Both the position numbers and the translations under genes were made by a program. This document shows positions 1 to 7,422 of a DNA stretch of 9,285 nucleotides, piece by piece. Where the stretch lies: contig JAIRZS010000033.1 in assembly GCA_031267115.1 (NCBI GenBank), positions 1-9,285 of the forward strand. Direction: 5' to 3'. Numbering within the stretch: position 1 is the first letter of the stretch; each line of letters starts with the position of its first letter. Source of the stretch: Treponema sp. GTDB lineage: Bacteria > Spirochaetota > Spirochaetia > Treponematales > Breznakiellaceae. Under the pieces are notes generated by a model. It was given only the letters and a program-made list of their open reading frames with translations, was not told the DNA's origin and did no database searches.

Positions 1-754
1 TGACCGGCCGGGGGTAATGCCACGATGATTCGGTCAGCAGTTTCCGGATATGACTGTTCCCCGCTTTGGTGATCCGTCCCTGACGCCGTTTCCCCCCGCT
101 GGAAAACTCCGATGGGACCAGCCCCGGGTAGGACATAAACGCCCCGGCACTGGGGAACCTTCTGAAATCCCCTATCTCGCAGAGCAGCGCCAGGGCCGTC
201 AGGTAATCTATCCCCCGGAATGCCCGCAGTTTCTGTACCTGCTCCCGGTATTCCTCCTGCTGCGCCACTTCCGCTATCCGTTTCTCCATCCGTTTGATCC
301 GTTCGGTCAGGTCCTCCGGACGGCTCAGATACTGCTCGAAGGTCTCCTTTTCCATCTCCTGTTCAAACTTCAGTCCGCCCATCCATGCTGCCCCCCGGTA
401 CCGGTTGTTTTCATAGCGGAATCCGTGCCGCATCTGACAGGCTATTCCGTACCTCCCCAGAAAATGATACGGGTCAAACCCCAGGCAGCCCGCTTCGTAT
501 GCCACCCATACCTTCCCTTCCCCCTGATACCGCTTTATCGCCTTTACCAGTTGGGGTGAATTGGCCGGTTCTTCCCTCGTTTCAATCACGTCTTGTTCGG
601 TGATTTTTCCCAGTAACACACCGGATTTCGGTACGGTACGTTTCCGGGCGGGGTCATACTGGTGGCTTACCGCATATTTGTAATAGCAGCCCTTGATATA
701 TTTTATGGCGGTGTGAGGTTCTTTGAAAGGCAGGACCCAAGACGGCAGGCTCAT
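1..754 (-). CDS. Chimeric, internally deleted IS110-family transposase (3' end off window)
   Basis: The frame is open for 251 codons from an ATG at 754 to the window edge. A GGAGG at 760-764 lies 5 nt upstream. Residues 1-58 (key run LPSWVLPFKEP, later GVLLGKIT) resemble the N-terminus of IS4/IS1634-type DDE transposases. From about residue 60 the protein is IS110-like: VWVAYEAG (83-89, the RuvC-like glutamate), then a C-terminal Transposase_20 domain with LRAFRGIDYLTAL (177-189), EIGDFRRFPS (193-202), GLVPSEFSSGG (211-221) and ITKAGNSHIR (228-237). Between GIACQM (103-108) and RHGFRY (109-114) the stretch that carries the family's TDRRDA catalytic motif is missing, and the first catalytic Asp of the DEDD set is lost with the N-terminus. 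A self-mobile enzyme is unlikely. I infer a fusion remnant that still reads in frame. The family calls are from recalled motifs. It could be annotated as a pseudogene. Confidence 0.8.
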   Translation of the reverse strand, partial: MSLPSWVLPFKEPHTAIKYIKGCYYKYAVSHQYDPARKRTVPKSGVLLGKITEQDVIETREEPANSPQLVKAIKRYQGEGKVWVAYEAGCLGFDPYHFLGRYGIACQMRHGFRYENNRYRGAAWMGGLKFEQEMEKETFEQYLSRPEDLTERIKRMEKRIAEVAQQEEYREQVQKLRAFRGIDYLTALALLCEIGDFRRFPSAGAFMSYPGLVPSEFSSGGKRRQGRITKAGNSHIRKLLTESSWHYPRPV

Positions 755-769
755 ATATTCCTCCACAAG

Positions 770-793
770 TAGACAACTTAATTAACCTGTCTA
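770..793. promoter_or_regulatory. 24-bp imperfect palindrome at the transcription start (possible operator or IS end site)
   Basis: TAGACA (770-775) and TGTCTA (788-793) flank a central TTAATTAA (778-785). All share one dyad centre at 781.5, and 20 of 24 positions are symmetric. The site starts just downstream of the -10 box and spans the predicted start point, a usual place for a repressor operator. It could also fold as a 5' hairpin in the mRNA. A related box, TAGACAGGGTAA, lies at 856-867 and is inverted relative to TTAACCTGTCTA (782-793), so the promoter is bracketed by similar boxes. Confidence 0.45.
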
Positions 794-794
794 T

Positions 795-823
795 ATAATA
801 CTCTCACCTCTCTGTAACGTCAA
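795..823 (-). promoter_or_regulatory. Sigma70-type promoter of the transposase frame
   Basis: On the minus strand the sequence has TTGACG (818-823) and TATTAT (795-800) separated by exactly 17 nt, one mismatch from consensus in each box. Transcription would begin near 788, about 34 nt before the ATG at 754. This is the best promoter-like match I found in the window, and it lies in the more AT-rich 755-960 stretch. Confidence 0.7.
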
Positions 824-917
824 GTATCACAAGGAATTACACCGCTTTTCTGGATTAGACAGGGTAAATTCGGGCGGAGTTAGGGGTTAAAGAGGTCTTC
901 ATTCTTGTACTTCTTGT

Positions 918-1061
918 ACTTTTTCGACTTTGCGGTAAATAAATAGCGGTAAAATTCTTCACTACGGGATGCGCAAGGGATTGAAGCGGTATCCTTTTTT
1001 GCCGAGGGCAAAAAAGATACAAGCGGAAAGCCCGGTCCGGCCCGCAGGGCCGGATGCGCCC
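918..1061 (+). repeat. Composite intergenic repeat, left (short) copy, inverted relative to 8089-8382
   Basis: This stretch shares, in inverted orientation, a start block (918-937, motif TTTTTCGACTTTGCGG) and a 91-bp core (971-1061) with 8089-8382. The core opens with GCGCAAGGGATTGAAGCGG. It contains a hairpin of TTTTTTGCC (995-1003), loop GAG and GGCAAAAAA (1007-1015), extended outward by GTATC/GATAC with one bulged C (994). A second hairpin is TCCGGCCC (1036-1043), loop GCA and GGGCCGGA (1047-1054), and the core ends ATGCGCCC. The T-before-A polarity of the first hairpin is wrong for a rho-independent terminator on either strand. A 9-bp tandem duplication (TTCTTGTAC at 902-910 and 911-919) sits at its left border. 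With the promoter region this accounts for the gene-free 755-1093. Confidence 0.85.
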
Positions 1062-1093
1062 AAAACAAAAATTTATGCGTTTATCCTTCCCGC

Positions 1094-1999
1094 CTACTCC
1101 GTCAGGTCGCGGATGCAGGATTCGATAAAATTGAGCATCTTCGCGCGCATCAGGGCGTTCAGTTCCCTGCTTGTCCCGAAAACGGAATTATCGTCCCGCA
1201 GGGAGGCGGGATCGATAGCCGAAAGATAATCGGCCCAGAGTCCCATGAAATTCGCCAGATCCCGCTCGGCCAGGGGGAGCTGCTTGCCGGTAAGGGCTGA
1301 TTCGCTGTTCCGGTCCCGGAGCGCCGTCAGGCCGGCGTAGACTACCCGTATGTCGGTAAGGATATTCTTCTGGCAGCGGGCGATAAAGACCATGGAGCCG
1401 GCGGTATCGTCCCCGGTATAGGGATCGGTGAATTTTTTATAGGCGGAATAATTCCAGACGTCCAGAGGGACTCTGATCCTGGTGAGCAATTCCTGGGCGT
1501 TAATGGAGGGAGGGCCGGAAACGGAGGAAAAGCGGAACGCGGGTATCCACCGGGAGGAAGATGCGGTCCGCAGCTCGTAACGGGCGTCAAGCGCGATAAG
1601 CGGGGCGATTGCATCAAGCTGTTTGAAGGGGTAGCAGATATGCCCGCCTATGGTGGCGAGGTTCCGCAGTTGGGGGCTTCCAACCGCGCTGAGGGCGCGG
1701 GTAAAGACATCGGGGACGACTTTCCCCATGCCGACGATCTCGTCAAGACGGACCGCCGCGCCTATTTCCAGGTAGCGTTCGGTACGGGAGAATCGCCGGA
1801 GCTCGTCCAGGTTGTCCAGGGAAATGATCCGCTCCGGAAGCGAAATTTTATAAGCGCTGTTCCGGTGAAAGGAAAGGGAGGTTGCCCCCGCGAAGATGGC
1901 GGCGCCGGGAGAACGCCCCCAAATGGTAAAAAGCTCCTGCAAGGCGGCCGGGCGGAATAACTGCCTTGCCGTTTCCGTGCTGTTATGCGCCTCTGCCAT
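1094..1999 (-). CDS. Molybdenum hydroxylase FAD-binding subunit (XdhB/CoxM/YgfM type)
   Basis: This is the flavin subunit of a xanthine-dehydrogenase-family enzyme. It passes electrons from the 2Fe-2S clusters to NAD+ or another acceptor in the cytoplasm. The 301-residue product matches the family's usual length of about 280-300. FAD-binding motifs are AGATSL (38-43, usual form AGGTDL) and NLATIGGHI (113-121, usual NxATxGGNI). The CO-dehydrogenase flavoprotein C-terminal domain follows, ending near residue 292. I chose the ATG at 1999 because GGAGG lies 6 nt upstream and the family homology begins there; a longer frame reaching 2200 would merely read through the neighbouring gene. The start overlaps the end of the 2Fe-2S gene by 17 nt, implying translational coupling. 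The subunit assignment is strong; the substrate of the complex cannot be told. Confidence 0.9.
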   Translation of the reverse strand: MAEAHNSTETARQLFRPAALQELFTIWGRSPGAAIFAGATSLSFHRNSAYKISLPERIISLDNLDELRRFSRTERYLEIGAAVRLDEIVGMGKVVPDVFTRALSAVGSPQLRNLATIGGHICYPFKQLDAIAPLIALDARYELRTASSSRWIPAFRFSSVSGPPSINAQELLTRIRVPLDVWNYSAYKKFTDPYTGDDTAGSMVFIARCQKNILTDIRVVYAGLTALRDRNSESALTGKQLPLAERDLANFMGLWADYLSAIDPASLRDDNSVFGTSRELNALMRAKMLNFIESCIRDLTE

Positions 2000-2468
2000 A
2001 CAGCCTCCGTTGCCTGAATTCCGCGGCGGCCAGAACTCCCGACACAAGGCTTTCCGGCTCGGTACAGCGGCATTTGATGCCGGAAAAAGCCTCCAGTATT
2101 TCTTCCCGGACGGGCGGGGGCTTTTTTTCCAGAAGAGCCTCGGTGACGAATATCCTGCCGGTGTCGCAAAAGCCGCAGAATTCCACCCGCGCCTGGGCAA
2201 AGCCCGCCGCTATGTCCTGGTACTCATTGTACTGGATAAAGCCCTCTATGGTGATGATCTCGCTGCCCTGAAGCCTAAAGGCGGGTATGATACAGGAAGA
2301 CGCGGCCTTTCCGTTAAAAAGCACGAAACAGGCCCCGCAGCTCCCCGAAAGGCAGCCGTTCTTTGCCCCGGTAAAACCGAAACTGTTCCTCAGAATATCA
2401 ATAAGCCGGGTATCCGCATCGGTGCTGAGGGTAACATCATCGCCGTTAAGGACGAATTTAACGATCAT
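1983..2468 (-). CDS. Molybdenum hydroxylase 2Fe-2S subunit (XdhC/CoxS type)
   Basis: This 161-residue electron-transfer subunit carries two [2Fe-2S] clusters between the molybdenum centre and FAD. The N-terminal plant-ferredoxin-like domain binds the first cluster through Cys39, Cys44, Cys47 and Cys59 (GCLSGSCGAC). The C-terminal [2Fe-2S]_2 domain has Cys98, Cys101, Cys133 and Cys135 (CGFC and CRC). All eight cysteines are present, so both clusters should assemble. Some residues differ from the family: the usual QCGFCTPG reads FCGFCDTG, so the Gln before the cysteine, which sits near the pterin, is Phe98-1. The usual CRCTGY is CRCTEP. The ATG at 2468 overlaps the Mo-subunit stop (ATGA, 4 nt) and has GGGAGG about 9 nt upstream. 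Confidence 0.93.
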   Translation of the reverse strand: MIVKFVLNGDDVTLSTDADTRLIDILRNSFGFTGAKNGCLSGSCGACFVLFNGKAASSCIIPAFRLQGSEIITIEGFIQYNEYQDIAAGFAQARVEFCGFCDTGRIFVTEALLEKKPPPVREEILEAFSGIKCRCTEPESLVSGVLAAAEFRQRRLYGRGA

Positions 2469-4639
2469 GGCTCAATGCCTCCCGGCTGCCTGAATTTGCC
2501 TGTGTCCCAGATTTCCCTGGCCGTGACGGGGAGATGTTCAAAAGGATGATCGACGGCCTGCGAAACCGCCTGGACAAAGGCGGCGGGGACGCAGTTAAAC
2601 GGAATATCCCCGATTCCCTTGGGGGACGCGGTTTCGTTAAAGATAAAGTCGATGTGGATGGGGGGTATTTCCTGCAAGTTGGGAAGTTCGTAGGCCAAAA
2701 ACTGCCCGTCCGGAATAGCGCCCTCTTTGTAGCTGAGTCTTTCCCTGGAGGCCCAGCCCAGGGCCTGTATGATCGAGAAACGGGTGGAGCGCCACGCCCG
2801 CCTCTGGGAGAGTATCTTGCCGCCGTCCAGACTCATCCAGACGCCCCTTATATTGGGGGTATATTCCACCGGATCGATTTCCACTTCTACCACCGCGGCC
2901 CCCCAGCCCGCGTGGGAAAAGGCGTTCCGGTCAACCTTGCCGGTTTCCGCCCCCCAGGGCGGCGTATAGGCGCACTTGCAGGAACGGCGCACCGTGATGG
3001 GCAGGGGGTCCCTGAAACGCTGTTTCCGGACGGCGCCGGCGGCAAGCTCCACAAGCTGCGTTACCGCCGTAATGCCCCGGGAAAGGCAGGCCGGGCCTGA
3101 ATCCGGCGCGGCGCCGGCGCCGTCTCTGATAACGCGGATATTCGCGGATTCCAGCGCGAGAATCCCAGAGGCGATATTTTTCCACACGGAAACATAATCG
3201 CCGTTGGAAAAAACCATGTTGCTCGAGATTTCCAGCGAGCTGTCTTTGTGCAGAGTCATTTCCACGGTATAGACGCCCTTGCCGGTTGGATCGTGTAAAA
3301 ACCCGTTGGCCTGGTAGGCCGCCGCGATGCCGATGCCCCTGAGCGCTTCGCTTTTTTCAGGCCCGCCGTGGGAACGCCGGTATTCCCTGAGCGTCTGGTA
3401 CGCCGCCCACTTGCGGTGGTAGTCCCCCATTGCGGCGGCGGTGTCGAGGAGTTTTTCAGGGAAGATATCTTCGCCAAAGGGGATCCCTATTGCCGGGCTT
3501 TTCTTCCGGGAGAGTATATTTTCCTTGCGCCATTCCAGCGGGTTGAGTTTGAAGGTATCGGCAATCAGGGCCGCCTGCCTTTCCATGGCAAAAAAACCCT
3601 GGGCAAGGCCGAAACCCGCGAAAGGGCCTGTCGGCGGGATATTGGTACTGACGGCCCTGCCGTTTATTTTGATGCACTGCTGTCTGTATATTCCCAGGGA
3701 ACCCAGGCAGCACTGGTCCAGGGTTTCGTCCACAAAAACCCCGCCGGCCCCCATGTCGGTTGTGACGGTGATTTCATTTGCCAGAAGCCGGCCCTTTTCC
3801 CCGACGGCGCTGCGTATATGTATTTCCGACGGCGTGCGTTTGGGGCTGTAAAAAAAATCCTCCCGCCGCGTGAGCATGATTTTGACCGGCTGCTTTGTAA
3901 TATAGGCCCCCAGCGCGGCATGGCAGGCCAGAAGGGCTGGGTACCAGATCTTGCCGTCCAGATGCATGCCGGTACGGGCCGGCGATACCGTTACCGGGCC
4001 GGCCGCCGCGCCCAGCGTCTGCGCCACGGCCCGCTTTACCTGGAAAGGCCACTGGGTGGCGGTGATGACCTTGATTTTGGCCTTGGCGCCGCTGCCCAGC
4101 CATTCGGCCAGGGCCCCCGACGGCTCGGAATACCAGTGTTCCTGCAAGCCTGTGCGGTAGACGCCTTCAACAACGCGGGCCGCCTCCTTAAAGGCGTCCT
4201 CTGTATCCCCGATACGGATGTCCCGGCTGCCCGCAAGCTGATCTTCCGTAAAATCCCGGCAGCCGTACCGGGGGTTTTCAGGCTCGGCGTTGACCCGGCA
4301 GCGCGAGGCCAGATTTTCCACCAGGAGCCGGTCCGGCCCCAGGAGCAGGGCGACAGGCTCGCCGATGTACGACAGGGCGGACGACGCCAAAACCGGGGCC
4401 TTTATTTCCTCCAGGTAGTTTTTCCCCGGAATGTCTTTTGCGCGGACAAGCGTGCAGGTTTCGGGCAGCTCCGGGCAGTCAATCGAGACAAGGCGGCCCC
4501 GCGCGACAGGGGAGCGGATGGTTATCCCGCAAAGGGCTCCCGGTAACTCAATGTCGTCAACAAATTCCTCCGCGTCATCCACCGCTGCCTGTACCCCCTG
4601 GAAAATACTTGTCCTTGTGCATTCCCAAAACCCGGGCAA
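2465..4639 (-). CDS. Diverged molybdenum hydroxylase, molybdopterin-binding subunit (XdhA/XdhD type)
   Basis: This is the catalytic-type subunit of the xanthine dehydrogenase/aldehyde oxidase family, 724 residues (usual 700-780). The N-terminal 'hammerhead' domain is recognisable at FVDDIELPGALCGITIRSPVARG (two runs, 26-37 and 38-48). Later family landmarks are ATQWPFQVK (194-202), STNIPPTGPFAGFG (331-344), GAAVVEVEIDP (580-590), ALGWA (626-630) and KGIGDIP (674-680). Several conserved positions are changed: the GGGFGGK loop reads RTGMHLDGK (222-230), FRGFG reads FAGFG, the INPxxxxGQ segment is absent (about 609-620), and the active-site GEPP is GDIP, so the catalytic Glu is Asp678. It may be a specialised or impaired enzyme. 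The start is a TTG at 4639, forced by an in-frame TAA just upstream; GTG codon 20 is an alternative. The gene begins 16 nt after the aminotransferase stop. Confidence 0.88.
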   Translation of the reverse strand: MPGFWECTRTSIFQGVQAAVDDAEEFVDDIELPGALCGITIRSPVARGRLVSIDCPELPETCTLVRAKDIPGKNYLEEIKAPVLASSALSYIGEPVALLLGPDRLLVENLASRCRVNAEPENPRYGCRDFTEDQLAGSRDIRIGDTEDAFKEAARVVEGVYRTGLQEHWYSEPSGALAEWLGSGAKAKIKVITATQWPFQVKRAVAQTLGAAAGPVTVSPARTGMHLDGKIWYPALLACHAALGAYITKQPVKIMLTRREDFFYSPKRTPSEIHIRSAVGEKGRLLANEITVTTDMGAGGVFVDETLDQCCLGSLGIYRQQCIKINGRAVSTNIPPTGPFAGFGLAQGFFAMERQAALIADTFKLNPLEWRKENILSRKKSPAIGIPFGEDIFPEKLLDTAAAMGDYHRKWAAYQTLREYRRSHGGPEKSEALRGIGIAAAYQANGFLHDPTGKGVYTVEMTLHKDSSLEISSNMVFSNGDYVSVWKNIASGILALESANIRVIRDGAGAAPDSGPACLSRGITAVTQLVELAAGAVRKQRFRDPLPITVRRSCKCAYTPPWGAETGKVDRNAFSHAGWGAAVVEVEIDPVEYTPNIRGVWMSLDGGKILSQRRAWRSTRFSIIQALGWASRERLSYKEGAIPDGQFLAYELPNLQEIPPIHIDFIFNETASPKGIGDIPFNCVPAAFVQAVSQAVDHPFEHLPVTAREIWDTGKFRQPGGIEP

Positions 4640-4655
4640 GTTTTAGGAAAGCCCC

Positions 4656-5864
4656 CTATTTGCCGCTGATATCCCCGACCGCGTCAATTACCCTGCCGAT
4701 ATCCCTGTCCGTCATTCCCGGCCAGATGGGAAGGGAGATAAGCTGCCTAAAGGCTTTTAAGGATTCGGGGAATTGTTCCGCCTCCAGTCCATACCGTTTT
4801 TTATAATAGGGCATAATATGGAGGGGAATAAAATGAACCGACACGCCGATCCCCCTCTCTTTCAGTTTATCAATAAAGGCGTCCCGGTCAATAGCCGGGG
4901 TTCCGCCCCTTACCCTGACGGGGTAAAGATGCCGGGCGTCGCCCGGCCCTGTCCTCGGGATAATAACGCGGGGGTTATCCCGGAAAGCTTCGTCGTACCT
5001 TGCGGCGATTGCCTTCCTCATGGCAAGGAGTTCCCAGGCGCGTTTCAGCTGGGCCCGGCCGACCGCGGCCAGTATATCGGGAAGGTTGTACTTGTAGCCC
5101 GGTTCGATCACTTCATAGTACCAGGATGCCCCGCGGTCCGTGTAGCGGTTCCACACATCGCGGTCTATGCCGTGCAGCCGCATCAGCCTGACCCGCGCGG
5201 CAATTTCCGGGTCCCTGGTAGCCACCATCCCCCCCTCGCCGGTGGTAATAGTCTTTGTCGCGTAAAACGAAAATACCCCCGCGTCCCCCAGGGTCCCGGC
5301 AAAACCCCTGCCCGGAAGAAGCGACGGAAACGAATGGGCCGCGTCCTCGACGACCCGCGCCCCGTAATGCCGGGCCAGTTCCAGTATGGGTTCCATATTA
5401 CAGGGAAGGCCGCCGTAGTGGACCGGGATCACCGCCGCGGGCCTGCCTGCGGGCCCTCCGGGATAGGCGGGAAGGCCCCGGGAAAGCCGGTCCAGGGCGG
5501 CTTCCAGGGCCGCGGGATCAATATGGAAGGTCTCCGGCTCTATATCGACAAAAACAGGTTCCGCGCCCAGATAGCGGACCACTTCCGCGTCCGAGGCGAA
5601 GGTAAAGGAGGGGAGAAGCACCGTGTCCCCCTGTCCGGCCCCGCAGCCCTCAAGGGCAAGGTGAAGGCCCGATGTAGCCGAATTGACGGCAAAAGCCCCG
5701 ACAGGGGCCGCCGGGGGAGGGGCCAGGAAGGCGGCGAATTCGCTTTCAAAGGCCGCCGCCTCTTTTCCCGTGGTCAGCCACCCGGAACCGAGCGCCCGCA
5801 GCGCCGCCTCCTTTTCCTCGTCCCCGATAAAAGGGCGGGCGAAGGGGATATCCCGGTCAGGCAT
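4656..5864 (-). CDS. DegT/DnrJ/EryC1-family sugar aminotransferase
   Basis: This cytoplasmic PLP enzyme would add an amino group from glutamate to a 3- or 4-keto nucleotide sugar. At 402 residues it is close to the family's usual 370-400. Visible elements are the start PFARPFIGDEE (7-17) and GSGWLTTG (26-33), ATSG (63-66) of the phosphate-binding loop, PSFTFASDAEVV (85-96), EDAAHSF (173-179) with Asp174 contacting the pyridine nitrogen, and FSFYATKTITTGEGG (198-212) with the Schiff-base lysine at Lys204. GYKYNLPDILAAVG (256-269) is also typical. Two Gly/Pro/Ala-rich insertions (48-57 and 131-143) look like surface loops. The ATG at 5864 lies inside the last codons of the dehydratase gene (8-nt overlap ATGCCTGA), so the two enzymes are probably translated together and act in sequence. 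The exact sugar is unknown. Confidence 0.9.
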   Translation of the reverse strand: MPDRDIPFARPFIGDEEKEAALRALGSGWLTTGKEAAAFESEFAAFLAPPPAAPVGAFAVNSATSGLHLALEGCGAGQGDTVLLPSFTFASDAEVVRYLGAEPVFVDIEPETFHIDPAALEAALDRLSRGLPAYPGGPAGRPAAVIPVHYGGLPCNMEPILELARHYGARVVEDAAHSFPSLLPGRGFAGTLGDAGVFSFYATKTITTGEGGMVATRDPEIAARVRLMRLHGIDRDVWNRYTDRGASWYYEVIEPGYKYNLPDILAAVGRAQLKRAWELLAMRKAIAARYDEAFRDNPRVIIPRTGPGDARHLYPVRVRGGTPAIDRDAFIDKLKERGIGVSVHFIPLHIMPYYKKRYGLEAEQFPESLKAFRQLISLPIWPGMTDRDIGRVIDAVGDISGK

Positions 5865-7416
5865 GGGGAGGGGCCGCCTTTGCGCCGGAATCCTTTGCCC
5901 CGGAACGGCCCGCCGCGTGTTTTGCCGACGGCAAAGCCGGCGGATCCGGTACGGCAAAGCTGGGGATAGCTTCCCTGAGAATCTTCCGCAGCAGCTCGCT
6001 GTTCCGGTATTTTTCCGGGGCGTCCCGGTCAAAGCAGCAGACAGGGCGCAGTTTTTCCGTCAGTGTTTCCAGATCGGGCGCCGGGGGGGGCTGCCGCTCC
6101 ACCCTTAATATCCGGCTGTACTCGGTTTTGACCGGTTTTTCATCCATCGCCCAGAGCCGCTCGTCAAGCCGCTCGCCGGGCCTTGTCCCGATATATTCGA
6201 TTTTTATTTCTTTTTCCGGCTCAAAGCCGTAGAAGCGGATCATCTGTTCCGCTATATCTTTAATACGCACCGGTTCCCCCATGTCGAGGAGGTAGAGGTT
6301 GCCGTTGGTCCCGACGCCCCCGGCCTTGAGTACCAGGGAGCAGGCTTCAGGTATAGTCATAAACCAGCGCCTCATTTCCGGGGAGGTAACAGTTACCGGC
6401 CCCCCCTTTTCAATCTGCTTCTGGAAAAGCGGCACAATGGACCCCCGCGATCCCAATACATTGCCGAAGCGCACCGCCATAAAATTGACCTGCGCCGCCG
6501 TCTGCCCGGACGCCGCCTCCAGAACCGCCCGCTCGCAGAGGTACTTGGAAGCCCCGTAAACCGACACCGGGTCTACAGCCTTATCGGTAGTGATAAGCAC
6601 AAAACGCTTTACCCGGTGTTTCGCCGCCGCGTTTACCAGGTTTACCGTGCCGAAAAAGTTGTTCTCGATGGCGGCGACAGGGTTTTCCTCCATCATGGGA
6701 ACGTGCTTGTAGGCGGCGGTGTGGAAAATCACGTCGGCCTTGAGCTTCCCGGTAATATAGCCGATATAGTCGGCGTCCTTCAGGTCCCCCACAACAGGCA
6801 CCAGGGTAGCCTTCTCGCCCACCCCCTCTTCCTGCAGCAGGCGGAGTTCCCGGTCTATCAGGTAGATCGAATTTTCCCCGTGCCCGAAAAGGTAAAGCCG
6901 GGAAGCGCCCCCTGAAAGAAGCTGCCTGCAAAGCTCGCTGCCGATAGAGCCGCCCGCGCCCGTCACCAGGACCCGCTTTCCCCGCAGGTAGGAGAGGCTC
7001 TGCTTTAAGTTTACCGCCACCGGATCGCGCCCCAGAAGATCCTGGGGGTCAATAGAACGGGTCTGGATAAGGTGGGCGTCCCCCTCGATAATCTGCGAGA
7101 TACCCGGCAGTATGCGGATCCGCTCGAAACCCGCTTTTTTCAGGCCCGCGTACAATTCGGCAAGGTATTCCCGGCTCGCGCTGGGTATAGCGATAACCGC
7201 CTCGTCCGCCGGGTTCATCCGCAGAAGCTGGGCCACATCGTGGATAGGGCCCAGCACCGGGATACCGTTGATACGGCGGCCTATTTTTTCCGCGTCATCG
7301 TCCAGGAAGGCGACAACTTTTCCGAATATACCCTTTTTTTTTATTTCCCCGGCAAGCGTCTGCCCGGCAAACCCGGCCCCGATAATATAAAGACGCCCCG
7401 ATTTCGGTATGGTCAT
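5857..7416 (-). CDS. Soluble NDP-sugar 4,6-dehydratase/epimerase of the FlaA1/CapD/WbpM type
   Basis: The 519-residue protein starts with a Rossmann-like CoA-binding-type domain (IIGAGFAG, 11-18) followed by an extended SDR domain with VTGAGGSIGSELCRQ (151-165), AAYKHVPMMEENP (234-246), ITTDKAVDPVSVYGASK (275-291) and RFGNVLGSRGS (316-326). Family members convert UDP-GlcNAc to a 4-keto-6-deoxy sugar, the substrate for the aminotransferase encoded next. Unlike WbpM/CapD proteins it has no N-terminal membrane helices, so it should be cytosolic. Its catalytic position is Tyr287 with Lys291, where WbpM-type enzymes usually have Met. The Ala/Pro-rich tail (488-519) is unlike the family. I prefer the ATG at 7416, preceded by GGGGGAAGG, over the in-frame TTG at 7443. 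The coding strand contains an A9 run (codons 25-28) and a C8 run near codons 442-445. Confidence 0.9.
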   Translation of the reverse strand: MTIPKSGRLYIIGAGFAGQTLAGEIKKKGIFGKVVAFLDDDAEKIGRRINGIPVLGPIHDVAQLLRMNPADEAVIAIPSASREYLAELYAGLKKAGFERIRILPGISQIIEGDAHLIQTRSIDPQDLLGRDPVAVNLKQSLSYLRGKRVLVTGAGGSIGSELCRQLLSGGASRLYLFGHGENSIYLIDRELRLLQEEGVGEKATLVPVVGDLKDADYIGYITGKLKADVIFHTAAYKHVPMMEENPVAAIENNFFGTVNLVNAAAKHRVKRFVLITTDKAVDPVSVYGASKYLCERAVLEAASGQTAAQVNFMAVRFGNVLGSRGSIVPLFQKQIEKGGPVTVTSPEMRRWFMTIPEACSLVLKAGGVGTNGNLYLLDMGEPVRIKDIAEQMIRFYGFEPEKEIKIEYIGTRPGERLDERLWAMDEKPVKTEYSRILRVERQPPPAPDLETLTEKLRPVCCFDRDAPEKYRNSELLRKILREAIPSFAVPDPPALPSAKHAAGRSGAKDSGAKAAPPHA

Positions 7417-7422
7417 AGCCTT

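Noticed and set aside
50..559. 169-codon plus-strand frame at the left edge
   Set aside because: It is antisense to the transposase frame, which carries family motifs, a promoter and an RBS.
989..1020. TTTTTTGCC/GGCAAAAAA hairpin (also 8134-8165) as a rho-independent terminator
   Set aside because: On both strands the T-run precedes the stem and the A-run follows it, the reverse of a terminator, and the same hairpin recurs in the repeat.
969..1229. Plus-strand frame of 86 codons, and its counterpart at 7976-8173 (minus), sharing the peptide KRYPFLPxAKKIQA
   Set aside because: The shared peptide is only the translation of the composite repeat core; beyond it the two frames are unrelated and the first runs antisense to the FAD subunit gene.
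3368..4546. 392-codon plus-strand frame opposite the Mo subunit, and a 398-codon one at 4773-5969 opposite the aminotransferase
   Set aside because: Both are antisense shadows produced by GC-rich third positions. They show no recognisable domain and lie opposite genes with clear motifs.
4640..4655. Separate promoter or Moco riboswitch before the hydroxylase genes
   Set aside because: The gap is only 16 nt, far too short for a riboswitch, and contains no promoter boxes.
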